In this document: piece after piece, positions 30,424 through 41,429 of the stretch
Position numbering within the stretch: position 1 is the first letter of the stretch
Layout of the letters: the number at the start of each line of letters is the position of its first letter
Assembly: GCA_905221615.1 (NCBI GenBank)
Contig: CAJNDT010000001.1
Location: forward strand, 2,531,894-2,595,893
Reading direction: 5' to 3'
Source: Symbiodinium sp. CCMP2592
Lineage: Eukaryota; Sar; Dinophyceae; Suessiales; Symbiodiniaceae
Length of the DNA: 64,000 nucleotides
Made by a program: the position numbers and the translations under genes
The notes under the pieces: model-generated
The model's input: the letters and a program-made list of their open reading frames with translations, nothing else
Databases searched by the model: none
What the model was told of the DNA's origin: nothing

Positions 30424-30790
30424 GACGATATTGCAGGGCAGGATCACGGAGGGCAATACGGTAAAACGATGTGCGGGCTGGCTCTAACACGAAGGCAGCT
30501 GTTTGCAGAAGGGCTCCGCGCGCTCGAAATGACAGAAAATTCAGCAGCACTGCGCAGGGCCGTGGGGTAAAGGTGATATCCCCGAGATCAAGAAGAACCA
30601 AAGTGGAAGTAGCTGTGCTGGCACCGACTGAGCTGGCTGATGGAGACTGCAGAGGACTTGGGCGCAAGCGGTACTCCAAAACTGTGACCCTGAATTGCAA
30701 TGCAGCGATCTGATCCTGCAAGTCCTCCCGCAGCACGCGGAGGTCCTCTGAAAGCACGGCGCTGGGACCCACGGAGGTGGAGTCACTCAT
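30416..30790 (-). CDS. YR-2 ORF1, small coiled-coil protein
   Basis: 124 codons from ATG at 30790, 72 bp inside repeat A1. It contains a coiled coil (LREDLQDQIAALQFRVTVLE), as the small ORF1 of YR-1 and YR-3 do, then a Ser/Pro stretch. Its stop overlaps the ORF2 start by eight bases, which would allow termination-reinitiation. Function unknown. Confidence 0.65.
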   Translation of the reverse strand: MSDSTSVGPSAVLSEDLRVLREDLQDQIAALQFRVTVLEYRLRPSPLQSPSASSVGASTATSTLVLLDLGDITFTPRPCAVLLNFLSFRARGALLQTAAFVLEPARTSFYRIALRDPALQYRHV

Positions 30791-30862
30791 GAGGCACGAA
30801 GCCGATGTGTTGTGCTACAGAAGACTAAGTGTAGAAATGTGATGCTGAAGATATGTGTCCAG

Positions 30863-31024
30863 ACAAAAATTTCTGCCCATGCCCATGTTGCATGCTGTTT
30901 TCACTTGCTCCCTTGAGCATGACCTCGCGGCGGTGCACACAAGTAATCACATGCTCGGCTGCACACCCTAGTTTTACAAAACAACCACGAAAATTAAAGC
31001 GCTATCAACCCGTTGACCGCTAGC
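30863..31024 (-). repeat. YR-2 terminal repeat A1 (with internal deletion)
   Basis: 162 bp equal to A2 (14410-14649) minus 78 bp. The deletion joins GCACAC to CCTAGTTTT. It ends GCTAGC at the junction with Z-A. Confidence 0.9.
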
Positions 31025-34000
31025 AAGATCCCCCCAGTGTTTGATCACACGTTGAAACGCACCTCGTTGTGTCCGCAAGTGCTTCATCTTCGCGCGTATG
31101 CACGATTCGCAATATGGATTGCGGTAGCGATGAGTACACAGATGTGCCAACGTCTTGGCTTCGGCTTTCAGTGTTCCGACTCTGGCCTTGCGGCTCGGCG
31201 CACCGTCGCCTTCCACATCAATGATCACCTCATCGTCACCGTCCAATGGAATTTCACCCACTCCTTTTCCTTCGTCGTCCGGAGGTCGTCCGGCCTCGGA
31301 CTCTGGTACTTCTTCTATAGGAGGTTCTTGGGGTTCAGGGTCAGGAGGTCGTTCATGAGCGTCACCTTCTTCTTCTGCTTCAATTTCGCTCGGTGCAGCT
31401 TCAGCGGCAGCTGCGACACTGACGTCAACATCACCCGCGGTTAGCACACCCTTGAAGATTTCGGTGATCGCTTTGGCCTCCGGATCATCATGAACCAGTG
31501 ACTTGGAACTCCCGGCGCGAATGTACGGAATGTCACCGTTCACGAACAGAGATATTCTCTTGCCCTGCGGGTTGATCATGAATGGTTCCCTTCCGGGTGG
31601 CCACACAAACCCGTAGTTGAAGTTCATGCATCTCTTACCTATGGAAAGCACCGACGGTGTGTCATCCAACACATAAGCGTTGATCGGTTCCTCGAACGAC
31701 TCAGTCTGGAAGTTCGACACAAGATCGGTATCGGTGATTCCATTTGCTGTCTGAAATGATATGGGCTCTGGAGTCACGAGTGTCTCGAGACTGTGCTTCT
31801 CGATCTTCTTCTGAGATATGAGGTCATGGCCACACCCAGTGTCCATGAGAAACTTGATCTTCTTCTTGAGGATGACTGGTTGAACCATGCATTTGAATAC
31901 ACCTTGATTGATGATCCGTTTGCTGTGCGCAGCATCGAGTTCACGCTCAACGATGGAATCCTCACCGTCGTAGAAGGAAACTTCTTCCACCCGAGACGTT
32001 CCTGGGATTCGTACGAATGAAACTCGATCTCCGCATTGATCATCATCGTCGTCAACCATGTCTCTCATGATCTGTGCCCTCAATCTCGCTTTGTGCTTAG
32101 CGAATTCCAAATTCACGGCGCGATCCTCATTGTTGACAAGCGCTTCCATGTCGACGTACTTCACCTTCCGCTCCTTGTCCTTCTTCGATCTTCTAGGACA
32201 CGAAGAAATGAACTTCACGTCATCGGCGAATGTCACGTTACGCTTGATCTCTTTTCGGGTCGACGTAGTCGGTCCCGAGGATTCGTCGTCAGTTGAACAA
32301 TCCGAATCAGCGTCGCTGTCAACGGATGGACAATCTGACTCTTCCTCATCTTGTCTTGAAGATCGCTTCCATATAGCCGGGGCTGATGGATTCCACCTTC
32401 GGCACAATCTGATGGCGGGTGCCGCAGGGAGTGCCTTGGCCTTGGCATTCGGCTTCGCTGGAGCTGCCTTTGCTTCGGATTTGGCTTTAGCTTTTGCCTT
32501 TGGTTCCGGAGCTGGGGTAGCTGCTGCCTCATGCTTGAAAGGACAATTCTCTCTTGAGCACGAGCCTGTGTTCTTGAAAGAGTAGCATATCCTATTTCCT
32601 CCTCCTCCAGACGGACTTGGAGTTCTCGTCCTCGGCGTAAAGGGTCGCTCTGGAGTCTTCTTCGAGTGACTGAATGGGCACTTGTCACCATTTCGACACC
32701 CTGCATCTGTGAAATGGAACTTGCAGCGGATTTGCTTCTTGCTCTTGTCGCCTCTGTTGTCCGCTGACTCACTCCTCGTCTTCTTCTTGGGCTTTGGCTT
32801 GGTCTTCGCATGACTCTTCGCTTTGCTTTGAGGTAGTACAGGTGTTGCTTTATCCGGCTTGGTAGGCGAAGCTTTGACCTTTGCGGATGGAGCTGCGTTA
32901 GGCGTTGGTTTCTCAGGTACCTTGGCCGGTGCAGCGAGCAAATCCTTGCCCTCAAGCATCTGGCGCAAGCCAATTTGGGTCTGAGTGAGATTTGATTGTT
33001 CTCGTCTCCGCATGATGGTACGGTCGATGATCTTCATCAGATTGTCGTACGATCGGTCTTCATGATTGTAGGGCAAGTGTTCGTAGTGCATGCCCAACTC
33101 CATCTTCATTGCGGGCGAGTCCTTGATCTTGCTGTACAAGCAATCACGGAGAGCTGTTTTGGATGGTATGTCTTCTGGCCTCATCCGTCCCAGAACTTCC
33201 AACCACGTCTGCTTGAACGTATGAAGTTTGTTGTCGCCTTGGTACTGGAGCTTCACCAGATACTCGAGAGTGATGATCATGTCGAGACGATCGTGCGTTC
33301 GAAAACTTTCATACATCATCGCAATGATTTGTCGTCCTTTGATGATCTTCCCTTCGGGCCTGCTGATGTAATCGTTGGCCTTCCGGTTCACCTCCAGGTA
33401 CAGATCAGCAGATTTGTCACCACCAGCGCGTAGCATTGCGACCATGGCGATCCCCAATTTGACGTCTACGCTCTTGAACTTCTTGTGTCCCGAATCGTTC
33501 AGTGCTTCGACATCAGGGAATGGATTGAACGCTGGTGCCAGCCATAACATCCAGTCCTCATGATTTGGGTCGGCTGATGCCCCTAAGACATTCGCCGTGC
33601 ATACGGATCGCCAGTTGTTGAGGTGAGTGAGAGTAGGCCATGGAGGAACGGTCACTTTATCGGCCTCCCTCCTGGAAATTCTCACCTCTGTGACTTCAGG
33701 ATCTGCGTCTCCATCAGGATCACGCACATGAGGGTCAGGATCCGGGTCAGGTTTGCCTCTACCGCTTCTCTTCTTATCATCATCGTCATCATCAGGCGGA
33801 TCTGGAGGGTCATACCCCGTGCCGGCTCCTTCATCATGCTCTCCCTCTCCGTTCTCGTCGCCAGCTTCATCACCGTCATCGTCTCCATTGTCTTCCTGAA
33901 TCGTTTCAGCAAATAATCTCCACTCATCACGATCAGCTCTGAGACGCTGTTCGGCTTTCTGGGCCTTGAGTACTTCGCTTCGCAGATCAGCAATCTTCTC

Positions 34001-35503
34001 TTCGTACCGTTCCGCGACCTCTTTCTCGATCTGACGCCTCCTTGCCTCATGGATGGAATCGTCATAGGCGACAGGGGCACCAATGAGGTCGTTGCCCTTC
34101 GTAGATGCGATAATGCCGTCGATACCAACAGGTCTTGAGGAGCTGGCAGATGCTGTGGACTTCGATCCCAACATCCCGCGATCCTCCAAGAGTTCACGTA
34201 GCTGTCGATCACGCACGGCTGCCGCATCACTTTGCCCATGAAATCCGCTTGGTATGCCAAACAGAGTGGCTGCACTAGGCGTGGAACGCGCATGTGCTGG
34301 GCTGCTAATACCTGGCACGTAGTGCTCGGGCATTGCATCCGCCACGATTGGCGTTGAATAGGATTTATTCACCTCACCTTTGATGCGGCCAGTGAAGAAG
34401 TTTCCACCGGTAAATGGAATTCCATCCATCGCAAGGTTCTTGTCCTTGTCCGATTCCGAGAATGCGAACTTCTCTTTGGCGACTGGACTAACTTGACTTG
34501 GGGACCGTATTTCAGGGGATCGTACCTCACCTCCTACGGAAAATGCAGGCACTACTTCCTTTCCTACGTGCTCCCAGCCAGACTCAGTAGTCCTCGAAGA
34601 CATGGGCATGCTCGAAGGCCGTGTCACTCCGCCATGGTAGTTGGAGTTCCGTGCTGCCTCCAATTCGCTGCGTGTCCTCGCTTGAAGATCTTCTTGTGCT
34701 TTGAGCGTTTTCCTGAGTTCACTCAGCTCGTCGTGCAAGGTAGGCAATGCGCGCCTTGCATGATCTTCATTCTGATGAAGTCGGTCCTCTGCATCTTGCA
34801 TCCTCCTCACAGCCATTTTGCGGTACTCTTCCTCTTCACCAAGACGTTCGCGAAGCCGAAGTCGTTCTTGATCAATGGCTGCGCTGTTCCCAGCTAGCCC
34901 TTGGATCTCGTTCACGGCCCGCAACTCCTGATTCTTGACCAAGTGGAATCGTTCCTGCATTGCTTGTAAGGCTTGTTCCGAACTTGCTGTGTTCGACCGG
35001 AGGAACAAGTTCTCTCTGGCTTGTTCATGAAGTTCATGAGTCAGATGCTCATACTCACGTGCCATAAGCTCACCATCGCCTTGCGCTCTTGCCTCCAACT
35101 GCACAAAGTTAGTGGCTGCTTCCGTGCGAAACACATGTAGCTGCTGAGCCAACTCCTCGGCAACGGCGTGTGCTTGACGTTGTTGAGCAGAGTTCTGTTC
35201 ATCCATGCGAAACAAAGCTGCTTCATAGTCTCGCTTCATCTCCTGATTGACATTGTTGATGTGCCTCATGGCTAAGCATGCATGGTCACGTTGTCGTTCC
35301 AATTCTTCGATGCGAATCCCAGATCCTTCATCTTCTTGTTGCATCTCCTTGATCTTATCCATCAGGGTCTGGACAACTCCTTCGTACTCTTGCATCTGAC
35401 TGCGATAGTACATCTGCTGCGCAAGGTTCGATGCTTCGAGCTGTTGCGAAATCGTCAGTTCCTGATAGGCATTCGGACCATCGGCTATGGCTGGCGTGGT
35501 CAC
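31025..35503 (-). pseudogene. gag: Z-A Gag, protease and integrase zinc domain
   Basis: The frame runs from a frameshift near 35500 to the YR-2 insertion. Residues 1-330 are long coiled coil (repeated Glu/Gln/Leu-rich stretches). An acidic GDDDGDEAGDENGEG region follows, then a Gag core (EVTEVRISRREADKVTVPPW). Two CCCH zinc fingers sit near residues 925-990: CKFHFTDAGCRNGDKCPFSH and CYSFKNTGSCSRENCPFKH. The aspartic protease follows near residue 1218 with FLMDTGCGHDLIS. The frame reaches the pre-integrase zinc motif HLCTHRYRNPYCESC and stops at HWGDL where YR-2 is inserted. Same domains and order in Z-B 53988-58826. Confidence 0.9.
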
Positions 35504-36006
35504 CGATGACGCATCACCACGTGCAGGATAGTGTCCAGAGTCATATCCAGATCGTCAGCATCGCGTGGTTGATTGGTAACCATCCGATTCCATGTCATGG
35601 ACTTGTCACGCCCACGAGTAGCCGAAGTCCTTGATCGTGCTGAAGAGCTTCTCGAAGATGATGGTCTCGACTTCTTTTCCAAGGTCTTCACTCCTTTGTC
35701 CTTGGCCCTGGACGTAGTCCGAGGTGCCTGAAAACCAGACGCTTCGGCTCGTCGTTCTGGAGCCTTGCCCGTCCTCGAACCTGTGGATGTCGGACGCGAA
35801 GGCGTAGATGCTCTTGGTAGACTCTTTGCTTTCACCTTGGGAACTGCCTTTGCAATGGCAAGCGCAGAAGATTGACCTTTGTCATCTTCCGTGGAGCTAT
35901 CAACGGATTGCACCACTGTGTCATCAGCTGTTGACTCACCAACGGCTGGCGCTGCCACATCGGCACCGAAAGTCATTGTCGTATCTTGGCTTGATCCCGA
36001 GTTCAT
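35500..36006 (-). pseudogene. gag: Z-A Gag, N-terminal segment
   Basis: From ATG at 36006 (MNSGSSQDTTMTFGADVAAP), closely matching the first 168 residues of Z-B Gag. It is Ser/Lys-rich and disordered, with several basic patches. A one-base deletion near 35500 (ATCCTGCA where Z-B reads ATACCAGCTCA) ends this phase, and the rest of Gag continues in the next one. Confidence 0.88.
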
Positions 36007-36050
36007 CGTGGTCGTAGTAGATCAAGTAGTCGTTGCTGCAGAAAGGCAGA

Positions 36051-36070
36051 GCCGCGTACGGCTGATAACC
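36051..36070 (-). promoter_or_regulatory. Putative primer binding site of Z-A
   Basis: Directly inside the 5' LTR the coding strand reads GGTTATCAGCCGTACGCGGC. It does not begin TGG, so it is not a standard tRNA 3'-end site. Its complement GGCTGATAACC resembles an anticodon stem-loop (CUGAUAA loop), compatible with an internal half-tRNA primer as in Drosophila copia. The same 20 bases lie at 58871-58890 in Z-B. Confidence 0.45.
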
Positions 36071-36518
36071 TGCGTGGGGATTTGATCTCAATGATGTTGC
36101 TGCTCTCCCCACCAGAGCTGTAATGAATATAGGTGTGGCTGGCTTGCACTCTCCACAGACTGGGACCCTGTCTCTCTCACACTTCCACACGTGCAATCCT
36201 ATGCAGGCAGAACCGGCGGCCGTTCCTTTTTCACTCGCTGCCGGCGGCGGTTCGTCTGTGCACGGGATAGCTCTGATTGCTCAGGATAGAAGACACATAT
36301 AGCACTTAGCTATGGGCATTGACTTGAGCCAAACGTTGCGTGGGCGGTCACATAGAAAGGTAAGGAGAAGCGATGCGGTGTGCGTAGCACGTCCACAAGC
36401 TTACTCCTAGAGTCGAGGGACGCGTAGCGTGCCCCCTTCTCTTGCACTCTACACGGTCTTGCTCACAGCTCTTATAGTGACACCTTAGAACTTGACAAGG
36501 CATCGCAGTCCGTTCGCA
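36071..36518 (-). repeat. 5' LTR of Z-A
   Basis: 448 bp from TGCGTGGGG to TTCGCA. The right edge touches the microsatellite. On the coding strand it contains TTTGGCTCAAG (rc of 36323-36333), the same as the last 11 bases of the dinoflagellate spliced leader. Confidence 0.9.
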
Positions 36519-37287
36519 TCTATTGGCATTAGTACTAGTATTAGTATTGGAATTAGTATTGGTATTGGTATTGCCATTGGTATTGGTATTGGTATTTAGT
36601 TTTAGTATGAGTATTAGTACTAGAATTAGGACTGGTATTGGTATTGGTACTAGTCCAAGTATGTGTATCAGTATCAGCATCAGCATCAGTGTCAGTATCA
36701 GTAACAGTATTCGTATTAGTATAAGTATTAGTTTTCGTATAAGTATTGGCATTAGTATCAGTACCAATATCAGTATCAGTATTAGTATTAATATCAATAA
36801 TACTACTAGCAGTAGCATTAGCATTAGTATTTGTATTCGTATGAGTATTAGTATTGATATTAGTATTAGTATTAGTATTAGTATTAGTATTAGTATTAGT
36901 TTTTGTATTAGTATTAGTATTAGTATTACTATTAGTATTAATATTAGTATCAGAATTAGTATTAGTATTAGTATTAATATTAGTATTAGTATTAGTATTA
37001 GTATTAGTATTAGTATTAGTATGAATATTAGTATTAGTATTAGTATTAGTATTAGCATTAGTATTAGTATTAATATTAGTATTAGTATTAGTATTAATAT
37101 TAGTAGTAGTATTAGTAATAGTATTAGTATTAGTATTAGTATTAGTATTAGCATGAATATTAGTATTAGTATTAGTATTAGTATTAATATTAGTATTAGT
37201 ATTAGTATTAGCATTAGTATCAGTATTAGTATTAGAATTAGTATTAGTACTAATATTAGTATTAGTATTAGTATTAGTATTGGTATT
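36519..37287. repeat. (TTAGTA)n-type microsatellite, left part
   Basis: About 770 bp of imperfect ATTAGT hexamers with variants (ATCAGT, ATTAAT, ACTAGT). It lies between the 5' LTR of Z-A and the 3' LTR of Z-B and continues at 59367. Open frames across it (Ile-Leu or Ser-Ile dipeptide runs) are artefacts of the repeat. Confidence 0.95.
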
Positions 37288-37763
37288 TGCGTGGGGATTT
37301 GTTCGTGTTGTTGCCCGTAATGCTCACCCCACAGAGCTGTTGTATTGATAGCGTGGTTGCCCTTCAGGTACACGATCGCAACTGCTCCCTTCTCCCACTC
37401 TTGTCCCTATCCCTGTGCAAGCAGATACCACGCAGCTTCCTTTTGCACTCTGCGGCCGGCAGTGCTGTCGGTGCACGGGATTGGCTCTGATCTCTAGGAA
37501 TCACGAAGAACGAATGCTTTCACTATGGGCATATGCGTTCTAGCGCATGTGCTCACACTTGAGCCTTGAGCCTTGAGCCAAAGTTGCGATTGGCGGAAGT
37601 CAGAAAAGAATGGCTTAGCATCACGGCGTGCGTAGCACTGCCGCTAGCTTAACCGAAGATGAGGGACGCGTAGCGTGCCCTCTTTGTTGACCTGTACATG
37701 GCCATGCTCACAGCTCTTATCGTGATACCATAGGATTTGACTAGGCATCGAAGTCCGTTCGCA
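37288..37763 (-). repeat. 3' LTR of Z-B
   Basis: 476 bp, TGCGTGGGG to TTCGCA, reading the same as 58891-59366. It contains three tandem CTTGAGC units at 37558-37578 followed by CAAAG. On the coding strand this is TTTGGCTCAAG followed by two more GCTCAAG. Confidence 0.94.
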
Positions 37764-38014
37764 CCCCCCATGAGTTGCGTCTCCGACGCTGCTCACCGGA
37801 AATAGCGCGATAGGAACTCTACGGATTAGTCCGCCGCAACTTTGAAGTTTGATATCAGAGCCCTTGCATCCCAATTAGAAATGGTGTGACACTCTGCTAC
37901 GTCAGTGACGATCCCCTGAAATGACAAACGAATCAGGCGTCACCGAAGAAGGATGCAATCGCGATGAACCACATGGGCGATGCAAAGAGGTCACATTGAA
38001 GACAGCAATGATGA
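37764..38014 (-). other. Polypurine tract and 3' untranslated segment of Z-B
   Basis: C6 at 37764-37769 abuts the LTR (G6 on the coding strand). The rest is homologous to 127-390 of Z-A and carries no ORF of its own. Confidence 0.7.
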
Positions 38015-40676
38015 TCAGGTGTTGTCCCGCAACCATTGGCGCGTGCGCTCTGGGTTGTGTTCCCATGGCCTGAGGTTGTCCTCGGGGTATGGAGATCTGC
38101 CTTTCCCTTTGTTCCGTCCCTTGTTCCTGCCCTTGGTCGTGATGAAGTCATGGTAGGTATTGGAATTCCAACCTCCGTGTTCTCCAGCGTCATGTTTTCG
38201 GGCGTCAGGGGCGGCACTGGATGCAGCAGCACCTGATGTTTCATCTGCGGTGACGGGCGTGTCCATGATGGATGTTCGTCCTTGAGGAAGATACTCCGCG
38301 GCTGTAATATGTTGCAGCGCATCAGGACGACGTGCATTTGGATGTTGCTGTCTTTCGATCCTGCTGCTCCGAAGCTTGTCCGAGAAGTGGGATGGCATCT
38401 GCACGTTGTGGTCTACCAACAACGCAATGGTCTTCACCGAGACGTCGCTGTGCGCCAAGAGAATCCCGACGGGGTCGATGTACAGAAATTCCACTGGTCC
38501 GCTTGGGGTAGGTCGAAGAACAGAAAATTGCGAATGCCCTGTCACCATGGGAATGACTTCGCAGAGGACGTTCAGGCAACAAAAGTGCATTGCCTTCACC
38601 TCGGCTGGGGATTCATCCTTCAGGTACCTGCTGGGGTTGAAATCGTCTCTGCTGATTCCCATCATAATGGCACCGCGGATCAGTGTTGAGACCAGCTGGT
38701 TCGTGCGGAAGCGCTTCAGAGTGTACGTCCCGTTGGGATCATACCCTTTGCGATTGACAGGTTCCTTGGCAAAGCGAATGATCTCCTCATCGGTTACCTC
38801 CCTGCTGATACCAGTCTCTGTATCCAATAAAGCTAAGTCCCCCCATTTTCCAAGCACATCATAGCGTTGCCCTTGTGAGAGATTCTCCCTCAGTTGGAAT
38901 AGCGGCATGGTCGTCCATTTCGAGAAGCCAGTCCATGTCTTGTGGATGACCCTGCAAACAACGTATGCCATGTAGGAGAGCGCAGCCATGTTGGCGTCGA
39001 TGCAGCGAGCGTTTGGCTTGCCGTGGTAATAGGGCGGTTGCATTGCGGTGCGAGCGATTTGCAATTCAGGGTCGATGCTCAAGGAATGTCCGGCAACAAG
39101 GACTGGTCGACGTTCCTGCGCCACAGCATCAGGCACATCGTCGTCGAAGTCCGCATTGGGCTCGGTATCCATCTCTTCATCAGGTTCCTGCTCTGCATCG
39201 TCGTCACCAGCGATGGAGGCATCGGGAACGCCTTCAGGTTCCGGTACCGTCTCCCGCTCGATAGCTTCTTGCTCTTCTGCAGTCAACTCAGGTACCGCCG
39301 CTGCCGCAGCTTCCATCGTCTGAGCAATGAATTCACTAGGGATCTCCGTAGGAGCCTCCCTTTGTGATGTACCTTGATAGTAACCACAGGAGATGAAGAT
39401 TGACCAGCATGACGTACAGCGTGAGAAGCATGCCGGCACGATGTTGAAGCATGCGGGGCACACCCTCATTCTCCTGCCATCATCTTGTCTCCGAAGATCT
39501 TCAGGTCGCCAGTTCTTGATGATGAACTTGATGGCCTTGTCCATGTAGTGAAACCGGACAGTGTTCTCCCTGTGAGCCTCGAGCACGGTTGTGAGGTCAC
39601 CCAGTATCCGCTCCTTGGTTGCATCGTGAGGACCCGGAGGCATGTCACACAGCAGTTCCATGAGCTTGGCTGGGGTCCTGTACCTTTCGAACTCCGGGAG
39701 CAACGGCGACCCTTGGTAGTCCAACACCATTTCTCGTTCCAAACGTTCGTCAAAGATCTTTTCGATCAGTGCGAAAGAATGCGTGTTCCGAGGATCAGGA
39801 ACGCAGAACCATACCTCCTTGACGAATGCGAACGATATCGTGCGCCCAACCATGAGCACGCCACTGTCGGTGATACGTCCGCCTTCTCGGGCAAGGTCAT
39901 TGGAAGCAACGTGCAGAACTGCCAATGGCATGTGCTTGGCCTCCGGACCATGTACCCTTGTCTTTGTTGTCGCATTCCTTGGATCGAACGGCGCGAATAC
40001 CCCCCAGTAGCTGTGGAGTCGTCCTCCCCTGTCACTCCGTCCACGTCGGCGCTGGTCGAAGTCCCCGTCGGGGTCCTCCGATCCAGGAATGATGCCTTGA
40101 AGCACGATGGAATCCAGGTTGCGGCAGGCCGTCGCATGGAATGCTCCTCCCAGTCGTCCCAGGAGAGTCATAGATGGAGATATTGCGAATCTGTCCTTGT
40201 CCAACTGTAGCAAATTGTTCCGAGGGTCCGAGTGCGAGGAGTGTCCACTGGCAGCCCGTACCGCCCACGGCTTGACCCATGCGTTGCATTGGGTCAAATA
40301 CTGCTGGTTGGGTCGGCAACTGTTGCTGTTCTGGATCTCGGAGATCTGGTCACGGACTGACACAAGCATGTTCGAGCCCGCGGATCCAAGAGGTCCACCG
40401 CTAGGTTCTTTCACTCTCACACCCAGAAATTGAAGCCGAATCTTTGCTTTGTGCCTCTTCGTGGCTGCCAACATGTTTCCCTGGAACAGTAGCTGCAGTC
40501 TCTCATTGTACACTCTCCGCCGATGGTCGGGATCACGATTGTTGACCCCTTCGGTTATGCGCCTGCTCTCATGGGTCCAAAGCTCCTCTTGTCGGACCAG
40601 GTCGTCGATCAGCACCCATCCTCCTTCATCGCATCGAATCACGCTGTTGAAGGCCACTCGGCAATGTCCATCGAGC
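38015..40676 (-). CDS. Z-B second polyprotein, C-terminal part (KptA/Tpt1-like, Cys-rich)
   Basis: An open frame of about 880 codons where Z-A has three broken pieces. It begins in mid-protein at the C1 insertion and is continuous with 49711-50663 once C1 is removed (RRPGSE to the frame ending in VAFNSVIRCDEGGW). About residues 175-285 show the KptA/Tpt1-like pattern (IIPGSEDPDGDF, GRLHSYWGVF, TRVHGPEAKHMPLAVLHV, GRITDSGVLMVGRTISF). VCPACFN and RCTSCW may bind zinc. An acidic linker (residues 440-500) leads to a C-terminal domain with FCCLNVLCEVIPMVTGH and a basic Gly/Lys tail. The better preservation compared with Z-A suggests selection on the coding sequence before this copy was made. Function unproven. 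Confidence 0.7.
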
Positions 40677-40681
40677 CATTC

Positions 40682-40853
40682 TGAAAGTTTAAACCCTTAA
40701 GTCAGTATCCACTTATAATCACGGCACGAGTCGGGAATCTTTTCTTCACTTCCCAGCTCCGCTGTCGGCTGTGCTTGAGCCTACGTTTGACCTACGGAGA
40801 CACGCAGTGAAACGCTCTAAATTGGGCATGAGGGGAAATTGAACATTCTGTTA
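40682..40853 (-). repeat. 3' LTR of C1
   Basis: 172 bp, TGAAAGTTT to CTGTTA on the plus strand, so TAACAG...TTTCA in coding orientation. The coding strand contains TCCGTAG and GGCTCAAG 10 bases apart (40774-40798), the two ends of the dinoflagellate spliced leader with a different middle. Confidence 0.95.
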
Positions 40854-41429
40854 CGCCCTCATCACATACACAGCTTTGTCGTGTAATGTGATCCTTGTGA
40901 AACTTTTCCACTCTTGTCACATGCTCCTTTGAGCTTGATCTTCTCTTCTCACATGCTTCTTTAATCCTTTTGAAGCTTTCTTTTCTTTCTTTGGTCTTCA
41001 TCCTCAGTCCTGTAATACGGCGAATTTGCATTCCACACTCACTTGGCATGGTGCTCTACATCCTACATGCAATCTCTCACTTTTCTGCACGTCGCAGTAG
41101 ATCTCGTAGTCTGGCGACGTAACCTTGGCCTTTTGGCTTTTCTTTTGAAATGCCTTTGGCTTTTAGGTCTTTCTTCAAAAGCCTTCGTGGTGCTCGTGGT
41201 GCTTTGTCGTGAGCTTTAGCTTTTGCTGTAGCGGCGTTGTACGCCCTTTCCGTGAAATTCCGCTCCTTTCTTTGGAATTCACTTCCAGCATAGCTTTATC
41301 CCTTTTCACACGAAAGGATAGGCTTTACTGCCCCTTCTTTCATGCATTGTGAAACTTCGCTCCTTGAGTGGCCTTTTCCCACTCTCATATGCCTTGGGCA
41401 AAATGCCCTCACTTTTGTCTGCCTTGGGC
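40854..41429 (-). other. C1 3' untranslated region
   Basis: 576 bp between the last stop and the 3' LTR. T-rich on the plus strand (A-rich in the transcript), with CTTTTGGC/TTTTAGGC-like short repeats. No ORF or structure recognised. Confidence 0.6.

Larger units (their letters stand above)
13919..31024 (-). mobile_element. Tyrosine-recombinase retrotransposon YR-2 (contains YR-1)
   Basis: The element lies in the Z-A integrase gene. Its left boundary is ...GTCAC|TTAATT and its right boundary is GCTAGC|AAGATC. Removing it rejoins the integrase reading frame exactly (HWGDL to VTFDF) with no bases duplicated, as expected of YR-mediated insertion and unlike DDE integrases. In coding order it runs A1 (30863-31024), ORF1, ORF2 plus recombinase, Gag, polymerase, B1 (14650-14752 plus 22461-22644), A2 (14410-14649), spacer, B2 (13919-14205). 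This is the split direct repeat layout of Ngaro/VIPER/PAT-like elements. Without YR-1 it is about 9.4 kb. Its A1 copy has lost 78 bp relative to A2. Confidence 0.92.
1..36518 (-). mobile_element. Giant Ty1/copia-type LTR retrotransposon, copy Z-A (interrupted)
   Basis: The element reads on the minus strand from a 5' LTR (36071-36518) to a 3' LTR cut by the window start (1-126). The domain order Gag, protease, integrase, RT, RNase H is that of Ty1/copia. After subtracting the nested YR-2 insertion (13919-31024) about 19.4 kb remains in the window, very long for a copia element. The excess is coding sequence downstream of RNase H. Comparison with copy Z-B exposes several single-base frameshifts in Z-A (near 35500, 2970 and 2490), so this copy is decayed. 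LTR ends are TG...CA. The left flank is outside the window, so the target duplication cannot be checked. Confidence 0.9.

Noticed and set aside
13919-31024. Target duplication around YR-2
   Set aside because: No shared bases at the flanks (GTCAC and AAGATC); the integrase frame rejoins without any gain.
36519-37287. Telomeric repeat
   Set aside because: The unit is TTAGTA, not TTTAGGG, is highly variable, and is internal.
36348-37373. Long ORFs on both strands (Ile-Leu and Ser-Ile runs)
   Set aside because: They are translations of the ATTAGT hexamer array, which lacks stop codons in several frames; no protein is supported.
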